From Candidatus Dechloromonas phosphorivorans (GTDB lineage Bacteria; Pseudomonadota; Gammaproteobacteria; Burkholderiales; Rhodocyclaceae): a DNA stretch of 64,000 nucleotides. Positions within the stretch are counted from its first letter, which is position 1; each line of letters opens with the position of its first letter. The stretch spans positions 124,001 to 188,000 of the forward strand of contig JADKIP010000012.1 in assembly GCA_016721185.1 (NCBI GenBank), read 5' to 3'. The translations under genes were made by a program, and so were the position numbers. This document shows positions 17,098 to 25,100 of the stretch, in pieces. The notes under the pieces were generated by a model, which did not search any database, was not told where the DNA came from, and worked only from the letters and a program-made list of their open reading frames with translations.

Positions 17098-17781
17098 ATG
17101 AAAACCACCCACATCGCTTTCGCACTCTCCCTCGCTTTTATTGCTGCTGGTGCCTCGGCACAGGTTTCACCGAATGCGATTCGGGCAAATTCGATTACCA
17201 CCGACGGTACCGTCGCCGGTGCAATCAACCAGGCCGGCGGCGGTGGCGTCGGGGTGGGTGATGGCCAGACAGTTTCAGTTGCTGGCGTCTCCGGGGCTAC
17301 GAACGCCAACAACATCAAAACCAAAGGCTCAGTAGTTGGCGCCATCAATCAGACCAAAGCCGCCGGTGTCTCCTCTGGCAACAGCCAGCTCGTCTCAGTC
17401 GGTGGTGTGCAAAACACCAAAGCTCGTAACATCACCACCGAAGGCACTGTGTTCGGTAGCATCAACCAAACCCAGATTAGCGCCAGTGCCCGCGACAATA
17501 CGCAGGAGGTCATTGTTGGCGGGGTCAACAACTCCCGGGCTGGCGGCAACATTACAACCAAGGGCACTGTGCTTGGCCTGGTTTCACAAACCGGCCTCAG
17601 CATTGGCGCTGCAGGCAACAAGCAAATCATCAACGTTGCCGGTGTGAACAACGCTCGCATTACGGGCAATGCAAATACAAAGGGGACGGTGGTCGGCAGT
17701 GTCGTTCAGATTGGTGCCGCCGCAGGCGGTGCCGGCAACCAGCAACAGATTCTGGTGGGCGGCATCGAAGGCAACCGTTAA
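17098..17781 (+). CDS. Secreted repeat protein, putative functional amyloid/adhesin subunit
   Basis: The ATG at 17098 is chosen over 17092 because CAGGAG lies 7 nt before it. Residues 1-21 are a Sec signal peptide (cleavage after GASA). The rest consists of five tandem repeats beginning at residues 33, 73, 112, 152 and 192, a period of 39-40. Each reads roughly TxGTVxG, then Q, then GNxQ, then VxGVxN. Regular spacing of Gly, Asn, Gln and Val with few charges resembles curlin, Fap and HfaD-type beta-solenoid or amyloid proteins, but not the exact CsgA repeat. It is followed by an HfaA-like and a CsgG-like gene, so export through a CsgG channel is inferred. Confidence 0.85.
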   Translation: MKTTHIAFALSLAFIAAGASAQVSPNAIRANSITTDGTVAGAINQAGGGGVGVGDGQTVSVAGVSGATNANNIKTKGSVVGAINQTKAAGVSSGNSQLVSVGGVQNTKARNITTEGTVFGSINQTQISASARDNTQEVIVGGVNNSRAGGNITTKGTVLGLVSQTGLSIGAAGNKQIINVAGVNNARITGNANTKGTVVGSVVQIGAAAGGAGNQQQILVGGIEGNR

Positions 17782-17789
17782 TGAACAAA

Positions 17790-17818
17790 GGGGGAAGCTC
17801 AGCCTCTCCCGATTTTTT
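17790..17818 (+). terminator. Hairpin with T-tract between operon genes (attenuator)
   Basis: GGGGGA (17790-17795) can pair with TCTCCC (17805-17810) as a 6-bp stem with one G-T pair, followed by six T at 17813-17818. It lies between the repeat-protein gene and the next gene of the same operon, so partial termination would make the first product more abundant. Confidence 0.5.
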
Positions 17819-17829
17819 GCGAGACTGTC

Positions 17830-18141
17830 ATGAAACATATTTTGATCATTGCCCTTTCCCTGTCTTTTTTGAGCATCGAAGCACAGGCCGGCAGCCCGGA
17901 AATCGGCGACGAAATCAACGCCAAGATCGCCCGTATAAAATCGGCTCGCAGCCCGTCCAATCAAGGCAAGCTGGACCAGGACAGGCGTAGTGGTGACGCC
18001 AATGGCGTCCTCGGCGACGGCTGCAATATCGCTATCGGCAACGTGATTGACAGCGGCAAGGGGGCCTCGACCTCCGCCCGCCGGGAAACGACTGTCGTCA
18101 TTACCGGTGACGTTGTCCAGGCTGGCAACCGCTGCCGGTAA
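17830..18141 (+). CDS. Small secreted protein, HfaA-like
   Basis: A 103-residue protein with signal peptide MKHILIIALSLSFLSIEAQA. The mature part has GDGCNIAIGNV near residue 62 and AGNRC at the end, giving two cysteines that could pair. The CNIAIGNV block followed by TTVVITGDVVQAGN resembles by eye the HfaA holdfast-anchor protein of Caulobacter and small curli-type proteins. This is a weak but suggestive match, strengthened by the CsgG/HfaB-like gene next to it. It may act as nucleator or minor subunit. The ribosome site is poor (GCGAGA). Confidence 0.7.
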   Translation: MKHILIIALSLSFLSIEAQAGSPEIGDEINAKIARIKSARSPSNQGKLDQDRRSGDANGVLGDGCNIAIGNVIDSGKGASTSARRETTVVITGDVVQAGNRCR

Positions 18142-18199
18142 AAAAGCGCTTACCTGATTCAAGCTCGCAGGCATAATCCAGCGTCCCCGGAGATACCGC

Positions 18200-19678
18200 A
18201 TGAAAACCACGTCCAAGTTCATCTTGACTACGCTGATCGGCCTGCAACTGGTTGCCTGTTCGTCAGTACAACGTTCCGCGCAGAACGAACCGGCAACGGC
18301 TACCCGGCCACCGCTGGCGGTGCCCAGCAAGAACATCACCGATTTCAGCGATGCCTTGCGATGCATGGACGAGAGCTTCGTTCGCTATGGCACCCGCGAT
18401 GTCAGCATCATCGCCGAGGATTTCGCCGATACGACCAAGAAGGTCAGTGCCGGTACACGCGACATGATGATTTCGGCCATCTCAGACATGACGCGGCGCA
18501 GCCGGGCCATCCAGCTTGTCACTTTTGGTCAGGATGCAAATAATATTGTCGCCTTCCTGAACGCGGCGCAAAAACGCACACCGTTTGCGACCGTGCCGCA
18601 ATACGATCTGCGCGGTTCAATCAGCCAGCTTGATGAAAATGTGATCCGCAGCCAGAGCGATTCCGGCATTTCGCTGGATTCACTATTCAGTATCGGGCGC
18701 TCGAAAAGCCGGCAATTCAGCGTCCTCGGCCTCGACATGAGCGTTGCCCATACCGCCACACTCGCCTTGGTACCAGGCATTTCCTCGCGCAACGTCACGG
18801 TGATTGCCAAGGATAGCGAGGCGCTAGACGGCGAAGCCACCATCCGCAAGATCGGCGTCAATTTCAGTACATCCTTCCAGCGTACCGATGGCACGGCGCA
18901 AGCCCTGCGCAATATGGTGGAACTCGCTGCAGTCGAAATTTTCGGCCGCCTGACCCGCCAACCCTACTGGACCTGTCTGGGCGTCGGTCCGGAAAACAGC
19001 CAGGTCAAGCGCGAAATCGAGGACTGGTTCATCGGCATGGATCGCGCCGGTGAGTTGGTGCCGTTCTTCCAGGAGCAACTCCGCAACCGCGGCTTCTACG
19101 AAGGCCCGATTGATGGCCAAGCCACGCCAGCCCTGCGTCAGGCGATCTCGGCCTACCGCCAGGCAAGCAACGCGGGCAGCAGCGACCTGGTCGACCTTCC
19201 CTTCTTCACCGACTTCCTGCACAAGCCCTTCCCGACACCGCCTGTTCAAGCCTTTTCTCCCGACCCCATCGCCGCAGCACCTGCCAGCGCCATAGCCCTG
19301 CGCCTGGAAAAAATCGGCACCAGCACGCGTGAAACCGGTGTTCGCCTTCGCCTCGCCAGCAACACGCCAACCTATGCTTACTGCTATAGCGAGGCTGACG
19401 ATGGCAAATTTCAGCGCATATTTCCCAACCGCCAGCAACGTGATGCGCGCCTGTCGGCCCGAAAGTCGATCGATTTGCTGCCCCAGGCTACCGATGGCCG
19501 CAGCGTGACCTGCTTCGCTGCGCCAAGGGAACTCTATATCGACATGCCGGCGGCGCTACGCTGGGGTGATTTTCAGAATCTGAATGCGATGAAAAGCGTC
19601 GATGACATTGGCCGGGTGCTCTCTGCCGTCGCCAAAATGCCAGTCGGTCGCGTTTCGCTCCAGCTTGCGAAAAAATAA
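18200..19678 (+). CDS. CsgG/HfaB-like outer-membrane lipoprotein with C-terminal PG-binding-like and DUF4384-like regions
   Basis: A 492-residue lipoprotein: lipobox LVAC with the acylated cysteine at residue 20. Residues 45-265 show the CsgG pattern (RCMDESFVRYGTRDVSIIAEDF at the start, later a long LVPGISSRNVTVIAKDSEAL strand region and an IGVNFSTSFQRTDGTAQALR block). A segment near 285-330 (FFQEQLRNRGFYEGPIDGQAT) looks like a peptidoglycan-binding_1 motif. The region near 395-460 resembles DUF4384. CsgG proteins form nonameric outer-membrane channels for curlin. HfaB is the holdfast counterpart. It sits third in the operon and ends 3 bp before the sigma gene. The added C-terminal regions are absent from E. 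coli CsgG. Confidence 0.82.
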   Translation: MKTTSKFILTTLIGLQLVACSSVQRSAQNEPATATRPPLAVPSKNITDFSDALRCMDESFVRYGTRDVSIIAEDFADTTKKVSAGTRDMMISAISDMTRRSRAIQLVTFGQDANNIVAFLNAAQKRTPFATVPQYDLRGSISQLDENVIRSQSDSGISLDSLFSIGRSKSRQFSVLGLDMSVAHTATLALVPGISSRNVTVIAKDSEALDGEATIRKIGVNFSTSFQRTDGTAQALRNMVELAAVEIFGRLTRQPYWTCLGVGPENSQVKREIEDWFIGMDRAGELVPFFQEQLRNRGFYEGPIDGQATPALRQAISAYRQASNAGSSDLVDLPFFTDFLHKPFPTPPVQAFSPDPIAAAPASAIALRLEKIGTSTRETGVRLRLASNTPTYAYCYSEADDGKFQRIFPNRQQRDARLSARKSIDLLPQATDGRSVTCFAAPRELYIDMPAALRWGDFQNLNAMKSVDDIGRVLSAVAKMPVGRVSLQLAKK

Positions 19679-19681
19679 GCG

Positions 19682-20248
19682 ATGGCCGAGTCCGTTGATC
19701 AATTACTTGCCCGTGTCGCCCTTGGCGACCAGGCAGCCTTCCGCGCACTGTATGCCGCCAGTGCCGGCCGACTGCTCGGCGTCGCCATGCGCCTGATCGG
19801 CGACAAGGCGCGAGCTGAAGATGCGCTGCAGGAGTCCTTCGTCGCCATCTGGAACCAGGCCGGCAAATACGCGGCACATCGAGCCCAGGCAATGACCTGG
19901 ATGACCGCCATCGTCCGCAACAAGGCGATCGACAGCCTGCGTGCCACACCGAAGGAAATGCCCCTGACCCAGACCAATGACGACGGCGAAGAAAGCTCGC
20001 ACGACGTCGCCGACCACAACCCCGGGCCATTGCAATCCCTGCTTGAACGCTGTGCCGACGAGCGCCTGCGCCACTGCCTCGGACACATCGAGGAAAGCCC
20101 GCGCCAGGCACTGTTGATGGCTTTCTACGACGGCCTGACCCATCAGGAGTTGGCTGAACGCCTGGCGACACCACTAGGCACCATAAAAGCCTGGGTCCGC
20201 CGCGGCTTGGCCCGTTTGCAGACCTGCCTGCAGGGAGCCGAAGCATGA
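19682..20248 (+). CDS. ECF sigma factor (SigK-like)
   Basis: A 188-residue RNA polymerase sigma factor. Region 2 spans about residues 17-85 (AFRALYAASAGRLLGVAMRL, then EDALQESFVAIW). Region 4 spans 125-180 (SPRQALLMAFYDGLTHQELAERL, then GTIKAWVRRGLARL). The following gene overlaps by ATGA and looks like an anti-sigma K (RskA) protein, so this sigma is probably held inactive until a signal arrives. Lying at the end of the amyloid-like operon, it likely controls that operon. Confidence 0.93.
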   Translation: MAESVDQLLARVALGDQAAFRALYAASAGRLLGVAMRLIGDKARAEDALQESFVAIWNQAGKYAAHRAQAMTWMTAIVRNKAIDSLRATPKEMPLTQTNDDGEESSHDVADHNPGPLQSLLERCADERLRHCLGHIEESPRQALLMAFYDGLTHQELAERLATPLGTIKAWVRRGLARLQTCLQGAEA

Positions 20249-20970
20249 ACTACCAGCGCCCCGAACTACGCGACCGTCTGGCCAGCGAATATGTGCTCGG
20301 CACGCTTCATGGCCAAGCCAGAGCGCGTTTTGAAAAACTTCGCCGGCAGGATGCCCTGCTCGATGCCGCCGTGCTGGCCTGGGAAAGCAGGTTGATGCCA
20401 CTGGCCGGGTCGGTCAACTCACTGGCACCTTCCCCCGAACTCTTTACCCGGATCGAAACCCGACTCGGTTTCCGCGGTAAACCGGAAAAACAAGGCTGGT
20501 TTGCCTGGTTGCTCAAGCCCGCCGTCGGCTGGGTAGCGGCCGGGCTATTTGTCGGTGTCGCAACGACCCGTCTGGTCGACACGATTATTCCGGCGCCCCA
20601 AACAGCGCAAGTAGCACAACTGCCAGCCAGCTATGTCGGCGTACTTTCCGACCCGCAGGGCAAGGCCGGGTTGCTGGTCAGTTCGCTGCGGCATGGACGC
20701 ACGGTCGACATCAAGCAATTGCAACCCGTCATCCCGCCCGCCGGTCAACAAGCCGTACTCTGGGGGTTACCGAAGAATGGCAGTGCGCCGATTGCGGTGG
20801 GCACCCTACCCAAAACGCCGACCGGGAGCTTCACGCTGCCAGCCACGTCGGAAGTCCTGTTCGCTGAGGTTGGCCAGCTCGGCGTCACCTACGAACCCTT
20901 AGGCGCACTACCAACCCAGCCCTCGCAACCCTGGGCTTTCATCGGCCACTGCGGCAAGTTCTGGATGTAA
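20245..20970 (+). CDS. Anti-sigma factor, RskA family
   Basis: A 241-residue membrane protein. The N-terminal part LRDRLASEYVLGTLHGQARARFEKL (residues 8-32) is the zinc-free anti-sigma domain typical of RskA. One membrane segment lies near residues 90-110 (AVGWVAAGLFVGVATTRLV). The periplasmic C-terminal RskA domain follows, with VLWGLPKNGSAPIAVGTLP and the terminal EPLGALPTQPSQPWAFIG that match this family. It presumably sequesters the sigma factor encoded by the overlapping upstream gene and releases it by regulated proteolysis. Confidence 0.9.
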   Translation: MNYQRPELRDRLASEYVLGTLHGQARARFEKLRRQDALLDAAVLAWESRLMPLAGSVNSLAPSPELFTRIETRLGFRGKPEKQGWFAWLLKPAVGWVAAGLFVGVATTRLVDTIIPAPQTAQVAQLPASYVGVLSDPQGKAGLLVSSLRHGRTVDIKQLQPVIPPAGQQAVLWGLPKNGSAPIAVGTLPKTPTGSFTLPATSEVLFAEVGQLGVTYEPLGALPTQPSQPWAFIGHCGKFWM

Positions 20971-20996
20971 AGCGGAGCGCCTCCCGGTTGCCATCG

Positions 20997-21038
20997 TTGG
21001 CGCTCCCTATCTCGCCAATCCGGGACAGGGAGCGCCAA
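20997..21038. repeat. Perfect 12-bp inverted repeat
   Basis: TTGGCGCTCCCT (20997-21008) and AGGGAGCGCCAA (21027-21038) are exact complements with an 18-base loop. It lies between the anti-sigma gene and the Crp/Fnr gene. No T-tract follows on the plus strand, so it is either an inefficient terminator or an operator for the downstream regulator. Confidence 0.5.
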
Positions 21039-21087
21039 ACGCAGAGCGACTTATAATTGTCGCCATGCAGACAATCCGGGAAATAAA

Positions 21088-21762
21088 TTGAAAAACGTTG
21101 AGGAACTGCTGCGCTCATCCCTCTGGGGCCAGTCGCTGACCGAGGAAGAAATGCTCAAGGCGCTGGCCGGCACCAGCGAACGCAGTTTTTCGGCGGGCGC
21201 CTTCATCTGCGCGAAGGGCGAGCCGGTCGATTACTGGATGGGCATCATCAACGGCTTGGGCAAAATGGCCAGCCACTGGACCACCGGCAAGACGACCTCG
21301 CTGACCGGCATCAGTTCCGGCGGCTGGTTCGGCGAAGGTTCGCTATTGAAGAAAGAGCCGCGCCGCTACGACGTCATGGCCATCCGCGAAACCCGCGTCG
21401 CCTTCATGAACCGCAGCACGTTCTACTGGCTAATGGATCACAGCATTCCTTTCAACCGCTACCTGATCGCCCAGATCAACGAACGCCTCGGCCAGTTTAT
21501 CGGCATGATCGAAAACGAACGGATGCTCGACACCGATGCCCGCATCGCGCGTGGCCTGGCCGCCCTGTTCAACCCCGTGCTTTACCCCGGCACCAACCGG
21601 CTATTGCAGATTTCGCAGGAAGAGCTTGGCTACCTGGCCGGTGTTTCCCGCCAGCGCGCCAATCAGGCGTTGAAGGTGCTGGAAGATGCCGGGCTGGTGC
21701 GCAGCGAATACGGCGGGATCAATGTGCTGGATCTGGAAGGTTTGCGTCGCTTTGGCGAATGA
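21088..21762 (+). CDS. Crp/Fnr family transcriptional regulator
   Basis: A 224-residue regulator starting at TTG 21088 with GGGAA upstream; no ATG is available in frame. The cyclic-nucleotide-like beta-barrel covers residues 1-120 (GGWFGEGSLLKKEPRRYDVMA near 72). The C-terminal HTH contains LLQISQEELGYLAGVSRQRANQALKVLE near 172. No cysteine cluster of the FNR type is present, so oxygen sensing through Fe-S is unlikely. An 8-codon upstream reading frame (21065-21091) overlaps its start codon. Target genes are unknown; the Zorya-like genes lie just downstream beyond a hairpin. Confidence 0.9.
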   Translation: MKNVEELLRSSLWGQSLTEEEMLKALAGTSERSFSAGAFICAKGEPVDYWMGIINGLGKMASHWTTGKTTSLTGISSGGWFGEGSLLKKEPRRYDVMAIRETRVAFMNRSTFYWLMDHSIPFNRYLIAQINERLGQFIGMIENERMLDTDARIARGLAALFNPVLYPGTNRLLQISQEELGYLAGVSRQRANQALKVLEDAGLVRSEYGGINVLDLEGLRRFGE

Positions 21763-21778
21763 ACGTCGACTCTATTTT

Positions 21779-21865
21779 GTCATTCCCGCGGCCTCGACAC
21801 ACCCGGGACTCCGCTTCGCGGCGGGCGAGGCGGAGTCCCGGGTGTGTCGAGGCCGCGGGAATGAC
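21779..21865. repeat. Perfect 35-bp inverted repeat
   Basis: Arms 21779-21813 and 21831-21865 are exact complements (GTCATTCCCGCGGCCTCGAC at the outer end), with a 17-base loop that itself pairs with one G-T mismatch. The GTCATTCCCGC ends recall dispersed beta/gammaproteobacterial repeat families. It separates the regulator gene from the ZorA-like gene and could also terminate transcription. Confidence 0.9.
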
Positions 21866-21914
21866 GAATTAATCAGCGCCCCCAAAAAAAACACTCAACT
21901 CTTGAATACACTTA

Positions 21915-23480
21915 ATGACTGACCTGCTCCAATTCTGGCAATTCAATGGCGGCTGGATTATTGGCACAACACTCGCCGCCATTTTTCTCGGCTTCATGCT
22001 GCGTTTCGTCCTCCCCGCCTGGCAGCTTGACCGGGAGTTGCGTCTTGCCACCGACAAACTGCGCGCCCTGCCGGAAGGTGCCAGCACCGATCACGCCCAG
22101 CTCGGGCGCGACATCATGGCGACCCCCCACCTGCGTCACCTGTGGCGGGAGTTTGCCCAGACGCTGCACCGCTACAACGAAGCCGGCCAGCCACCAAAAT
22201 GGCGGACGACGGCGATGGCCAGCCAGTTCTTCACCGAGCAGGCGCTGGTCGACACGCCGCTCAAAACCGGCTTCTACAAGCACTTGCCGGGCATCCTGAC
22301 CGGTATCGGCATCATCGGCACCTTCTCCGGGCTGATTGTCGGCCTCGGCAGTTTTCAGGTATCGCGTGACACCGAAGCCGTACGCAGCAGCCTGCACGAC
22401 CTGATCCTCAGCGTCGGCCATGCTTTCGAGATTTCTGCCGTGGCCATCACGCTGGCCATGCTGTTCACCTGGATCGAAAAATTCCTCAGCACCCGGCTTT
22501 ACCGGCGGGTAGAAGAACTCTGCCAGGCGCTCGACAGCCTGTTCGAGAGCGGTGTCGGCGAGGAATATCTGGCGCGGCTGGTGCGGGCCAGCGAAGGCGC
22601 GCTGGCACAGGGCAAGCAATTCAATCAAGCCCTGGTCGGCGAACTGCGCCAGAGCATGGAAGGCCTGCTCGCCCAACAACAGGCCGCCGCGGTGCAACAA
22701 CAGCAAGCGCTGGCCAAACAACTCGGCGAGGTCATGGCACAAACCATGGCAGCCACCCTGCACGAGCCGCTGCAACGGATGACGCTGGCGATCGAAAAGC
22801 TGGGCAACAATCAGGGCGCCACGCTCGGCCAGGCGCTGGCGCAAACCCTGCAACGCTTCAGCCAGCAACTCGATCAAACCTTCGGTCAACGCCAAAATGA
22901 GCTCGAAAATCTGCTCGCCAAAACCAGCCAGTCGCTGGCCAGCGTCGCAACCCAACTCGGCACCGTCAGCACCCGGCTGGAAGCGGCCGGTCAGGGCGCC
23001 TTCCAGTCTGCCGCCGGTCAGTTGCAGCATGCCAGCGGCGACGTGCAACGCAGCAGCGAGGCTTTCACCCGGACCAGCAATGACATGGCGCAGGCCGCCG
23101 CGGCGATGACGGAAGCCGCCAAAACGGCCAGCCAGTCAATGATCGAACAAGGCCGCCTGCAGGAATCAATCGCCCGGATGGTCGCCGATCTGCGCGGCAC
23201 CGTCGAAACCGCCCGCCGCGATGCCGCGCTGACCAGCGAACTGGTCAGCCGTCTGGAAAACGGCGCCGACGCGCTGGTGCTGGCCGAAACCCGCGCTGGC
23301 GATTACCTGATGGAAGTCAATGAGGTGCTCGGCCAGGCCCACGCCGCTTTTGCCGACAATATTGAAAAGACCCTGACGCGCGGCAACGGCCAGTTCCAGC
23401 GCAGCGTGGTCAGCGCCGTTGAAGCGCTCGAAGGCGCGATTGAGGAGCTTTCCGACACCCTGGCCAGCGAGCGGCGCTAG
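21915..23480 (+). CDS. zorA: MotA/ExbB-like motor protein, ZorA-like (Zorya)
   Basis: A 521-residue protein with one N-terminal membrane segment (residues 13-33) and two further segments near 115-140 and 165-185. The HLPGILTGIGIIGTFSGLIVGL and HAFEISAVAITLAMLFTWIE blocks are MotA/TolQ-like. Residues 195-520 form a long Gln/Ala-rich helical tail, the feature that separates ZorA from MotA, where it reaches far into the cytoplasm. It is followed 2 bp later by a MotB-like gene. Zorya is an anti-phage system in which ZorAB is a membrane ion-driven sensor. No ZorC, ZorD or ZorE is recognised next door. Confidence 0.8.
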   Translation: MTDLLQFWQFNGGWIIGTTLAAIFLGFMLRFVLPAWQLDRELRLATDKLRALPEGASTDHAQLGRDIMATPHLRHLWREFAQTLHRYNEAGQPPKWRTTAMASQFFTEQALVDTPLKTGFYKHLPGILTGIGIIGTFSGLIVGLGSFQVSRDTEAVRSSLHDLILSVGHAFEISAVAITLAMLFTWIEKFLSTRLYRRVEELCQALDSLFESGVGEEYLARLVRASEGALAQGKQFNQALVGELRQSMEGLLAQQQAAAVQQQQALAKQLGEVMAQTMAATLHEPLQRMTLAIEKLGNNQGATLGQALAQTLQRFSQQLDQTFGQRQNELENLLAKTSQSLASVATQLGTVSTRLEAAGQGAFQSAAGQLQHASGDVQRSSEAFTRTSNDMAQAAAAMTEAAKTASQSMIEQGRLQESIARMVADLRGTVETARRDAALTSELVSRLENGADALVLAETRAGDYLMEVNEVLGQAHAAFADNIEKTLTRGNGQFQRSVVSAVEALEGAIEELSDTLASERR

Positions 23481-23482
23481 GC

Positions 23483-24205
23483 ATGGCGCTGTTCAGATCC
23501 GCTGCGATTGGGCGAAAAAAGAGCGATAACGACGCTGAAAGTCCGTTCTGGATTTCCTTCGCCGACCAGATGACGGCACTGATGGTGCTTTTCCTCATCG
23601 CCCTGACCGTCGCGCTCTATGCCGTCACCGAAAAAGTCTCGGAAGCCGAACAACAGAAAGCCACCCGCCAGCAGGAGATCACCGCTTTCCTGCAACGCCT
23701 GCGCCAACTGACTGAAACGCAGACCGGGATCACCCTGCGCGGCACCGCCATTGATTTCGGCGACCGCGCCCGTTTTGAACACAACAGTCACCGAATCAAC
23801 GAAGCGCAGAGCCGTCTGCTCAGCAGCTTCGCACCGCAAGTCCTCACCCTCGCGCGCGACCCGCTCGGCCAGCGCTGGTTGAAGCGGATCAGCGTCGTCG
23901 GCTTTGCCGATGCCAGCGGCAATTACCTGCACAACCTCAATCTCAGCCTGCAGCGTTCCGAGCGCGTCCTTTGCGTGCTGCTCGCCCCGCCGCCGAGCAT
24001 CGAACCACTGAGCGAAAGCGACCGGCGTCAGGTCAGAGAACTGTTCATCGTCAGTGGCGCCTCGTTCAACAGCCAGAAAAACAGCCCGGAAGAAAGCCGG
24101 CGCATCGAACTGCGCCTGGAGTTTTTTGATCTCGATGAGGCCCGCCAACCGCCCGCCCTACCGGGCGGCCTGGTCGACAGCCATTGCCCGCTCGACAAAT
24201 CTTGA
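23483..24205 (+). CDS. zorB: MotB/OmpA-like protein, ZorB-like (Zorya)
   Basis: A 240-residue protein. PFWISFADQMTALMVLFLIALTVAL (residues 21-45) is a single membrane helix, with Asp28 at the position of the MotB/ZorB proton- or sodium-relay aspartate. An OmpA-like peptidoglycan-binding domain covers about 75-225 (ISVVGFADASGNYLHNLNLSLQRSERV near 137). It would form the stator complex with the ZorA-like protein. The start lies 2 bp after the zorA stop. Confidence 0.8.
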   Translation: MALFRSAAIGRKKSDNDAESPFWISFADQMTALMVLFLIALTVALYAVTEKVSEAEQQKATRQQEITAFLQRLRQLTETQTGITLRGTAIDFGDRARFEHNSHRINEAQSRLLSSFAPQVLTLARDPLGQRWLKRISVVGFADASGNYLHNLNLSLQRSERVLCVLLAPPPSIEPLSESDRRQVRELFIVSGASFNSQKNSPEESRRIELRLEFFDLDEARQPPALPGGLVDSHCPLDKS

Positions 24206-24210
24206 AGTCA

Positions 24211-24798
24211 ATGAACTCGCCGACGACAACGCGTCCGGACCAGCCTTGTTCGACCGACGCCGGTCCGGCAGCCAGCAGCCTCCCAGCGCAAACGGAGAGC
24301 AAACCGCCCAAGGTCGCCGAAAAATCCCGGCTGAAAGACGCCGACCACCTTCGCCAATTGCTCAACACCCAGTTTCTAACCCGTGGCCTGCGCGACATCG
24401 GCGATAGCGAATTACTGCGCCGCCTGACCACCGCCCGTCAGGCGCTCACCCCGCCCCGTGGCCGCCACGCCCTGCCGCGCATTGCGCAAGGCGTCATGGC
24501 CTTCCGGATGCAAGGCAGCAAAACGCCCTACCCGGATCTGAAATACGCCTGCTACGGCCTGGCCCGCCCAACCGACTGGGATAGCCGCGTGTTGCTGGAA
24601 GAGGCGCAAAAGTGTGACGAACTATTAACGGCAGTGGCGGCGCTGCGCCCCCGCGACCCGCCAGCTTTCGCCGCCTGCTGCAAGGCACTGCAATGGTGCT
24701 GGGACATGGACATTGCTCCAACCAGTGACAAACTGAGCAGCGGGGCGAAAGAAAATGGACGAAAGCTGGGGGCGTTTCTGGCTCAGGCCAAGCGCTGA
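24211..24798 (+). CDS. Hypothetical protein, third gene of the ZorAB-like locus
   Basis: Not recognised. The ATG at 24211 is 5 bp after the zorB-like stop. A TTG start at 24184 is also open. The 195-residue product begins with about 35 Pro/Thr/Ser-rich residues. A helical, basic region follows (HLRQLLNTQFLTRGLRDIGDSELLRRLTTARQAL), then a Trp/Cys-rich end (ACCKALQWCWDMDIAP). It has no HNH motif (ZorE), no helicase motifs (ZorD) and is far shorter than ZorC. Its place makes it a candidate effector or adaptor for the motor pair. Confidence 0.75.
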   Translation: MNSPTTTRPDQPCSTDAGPAASSLPAQTESKPPKVAEKSRLKDADHLRQLLNTQFLTRGLRDIGDSELLRRLTTARQALTPPRGRHALPRIAQGVMAFRMQGSKTPYPDLKYACYGLARPTDWDSRVLLEEAQKCDELLTAVAALRPRDPPAFAACCKALQWCWDMDIAPTSDKLSSGAKENGRKLGAFLAQAKR

Positions 24799-25100
24799 AT
24801 AAAGCTGGCAGCACATCTCACCACGCGCTGCCAAGGTTGCATGGCCTTGTTATCGGGCAGTTCCAGGGCAATACCAGTCGTTTAGGGTTCGCGCTCAAAA
24901 TGGTCACTCTAAATTATATTTCCATATAAGATCGATGTTAAAAAAGCATATGGCATATCCAACTTGTTATACTTCCCGCTGAGATCGCAAAGTGGCTGAA
25001 CATTCTCGAATTCAAACAATATTCCTGACGTCATCAATATCGATCGTTTACGGCCGCTGAGTCCGTGCAAACACTGCTCCAGGCATTGGAAAGAACCCAA

